From: Yponomeuta sedellus
Taxonomy: Eukaryota; Arthropoda; Insecta; Lepidoptera; Yponomeutidae
NCBI GenBank assembly: GCA_934045075.1
Contig: OW203726.1
Coordinates: 18,105,988 to 18,169,987 of the forward strand
Length of the DNA stretch: 64,000 bases
Reading direction: 5' to 3'
Every line of letters starts with the position of its first letter. Positions within the stretch are counted from its first letter, which is position 1. The notes under the pieces are model-generated. The model searched no databases. It worked only from the letters and a program-made list of their open reading frames with translations, and had not been told where the DNA came from. A program made the translations under genes and the position numbers. Of the stretch, positions 63,111-64,000 are shown piece after piece.

Positions 63111-63474
63111 GTTTCAAAGACATATGAACTTGAGTTTTCAAGTGTCACTTTTTTCTCTCGAAAAAGGTTTTATTACTCATTATCATTACTATACTAAACA
63201 ATGTGATGAGAGACTATTTAGAGAGCAAACGGATGTGTAAGAATTTTTCGAAGAAATATTTTTATGGAGCTGACATGAAAAGTAATATCCTTGGAGATGT
63301 AAAAAGTGCTATTTATTTGTGATTTTTCGCCATACTTTTTATAGCAGTGCCCTTTGCGATTTTTTTAAAATTAATAATGTGTATTTTATACTTAAATGAC
63401 TAGTTAGACCAACTTTAGATATACCCTATACCATATGCCCTAGCCTATGAAATTACAATTAGGCGTGTTATATA

Positions 63475-63523
63475 TAATGTACATATTATCCCTTTATTTT
63501 GTAAAGGGATAATATGTACATTA
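63475..63523. repeat. Perfect 22-bp inverted repeat
   Basis: Arms 63475-63496 and 63502-63523 are exact complements around TTTTG. Confidence 0.95.
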
Positions 63524-63588
63524 GACGACATTCACCAAAGTAAGAAAGGTTTTAATAAAATACCAATTTTTCAAAATATATTTTACTA

Positions 63589-63776
63589 ATTGCACATTCA
63601 CTGACCACGAACTGGCAGACGCCAAGTAGGACACCTACCAGTTCGCTCGACCGATGATCCCAAAAATATCGCTGGTGGTGGCTGGGTGAGGATTGCTGAG
63701 GATAGAGTAATGTGGCTTGCCCTGGGAGAGGCCTATATGCAGCAGTGGACAAATACAGGCTGATTGATTGCACATT
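63589..63776 (+). pseudogene. 5'-truncated RTE-like LINE end with target duplication
   Basis: ATTGCACATT flanks at 63589-63598 and 63767-63776. The inside encodes RTGRRQVGHLPVRSTDDPKN, IAGGGWVRIAEDRVMWLALG, EAYMQQWTNTG, stop: the open C-terminus of an RTE-like protein, only ~50 codons. The RSTDD stretch differs from the usual RPxxRWxDD. Confidence 0.88.
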
Positions 63777-64000
63777 AAATATAAAGACCGTTTCTTTATC
63801 ATGAATTCCCAAAAACGTTAATATCACTTTAATAATTCGTAAAACAAGTCTTATTAATTAAACACATAATGTATATGCTCAGTTTTAATTTCATAGACTA
63901 GGGTACAGGAATATCTAACTACGCATAATCAGGACACAAAAGCATTAGAACTACTCATTTTAGTACAAAGTACACATTATAATTATATTTTTAAAAATCG
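63777..64000. other. No gene recognised
   Basis: AT-rich to the window end. Confidence 0.5.

Noticed and set aside
1..64000. CRISPR array, operon, or prokaryotic gene structure
   Set aside because: Nothing of this kind is present. The retroelement, SINE and Helitron content is that of an animal genome.

Overview
The window reads as intergenic, repeat-saturated DNA from an insect, most probably a moth or butterfly (Lepidoptera). That assignment is an inference. It rests on the AT-rich background, on Helitron-like repeats ending in CTAG, on LINE 3' ends closing with CAATAAAGTG plus CTATC repeats, and on RTE-like LINE ends with TGATGA tails, all patterns familiar from lepidopteran genomes. No complete host gene was found. 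Most long open frames are transposon coding sequence, fragments of it, or frames in low-complexity DNA.

The one intact autonomous-looking element is a Ty3/gypsy LTR retrotransposon at 31105-36297 (minus strand). It has two 237-bp LTRs that differ only at two adjacent bases, a 4-bp target duplication (TTTA), an 18-nt primer site matching tRNA-Pro, a polypurine stretch, and one uninterrupted gag-pol frame of 1301 codons from the ATG. It looks young. A mariner-family transposase (60240-61640, minus) is broken by frameshifts and a stop, and a SINE has landed inside it.

The rest is a dense, nested layer of short retroposons. Recurrent families are: (A) a tRNA-derived repeat that usually occurs as an inverted, snap-back duplication; (5S) a roughly 360-380 bp SINE whose head matches the conserved core of 5S rRNA, in about 18 copies or fragments; (S3) a SINE with a (GAA)n tail whose last ~80 bp are shared with a LINE in the same window (L4); (S1, S4) two other tRNA-derived SINEs; and 5'-truncated LINE ends of at least seven kinds (called L1-L8 here). 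Non-autonomous Helitron-like and TIR/foldback elements make up the DNA-transposon layer. Many target duplications are readable, so the order of insertion can be reconstructed.

Other features are a 189-bp satellite at 6721-7659 with alternating A/B monomers, which seems to be amplified from the end of a coding-like exon; a ~355-bp TATG microsatellite (12129-12484); and a GC-rich block near the right end (62690-63110) with an RFX X-box-like palindrome that could be a host promoter. Long stretches at 22.3-23.5, 24.8-27.0, 27.5-28.5, 30.1-31.1, 39.7-40.5 and 57.3-58.4 kb hold nothing I can name.
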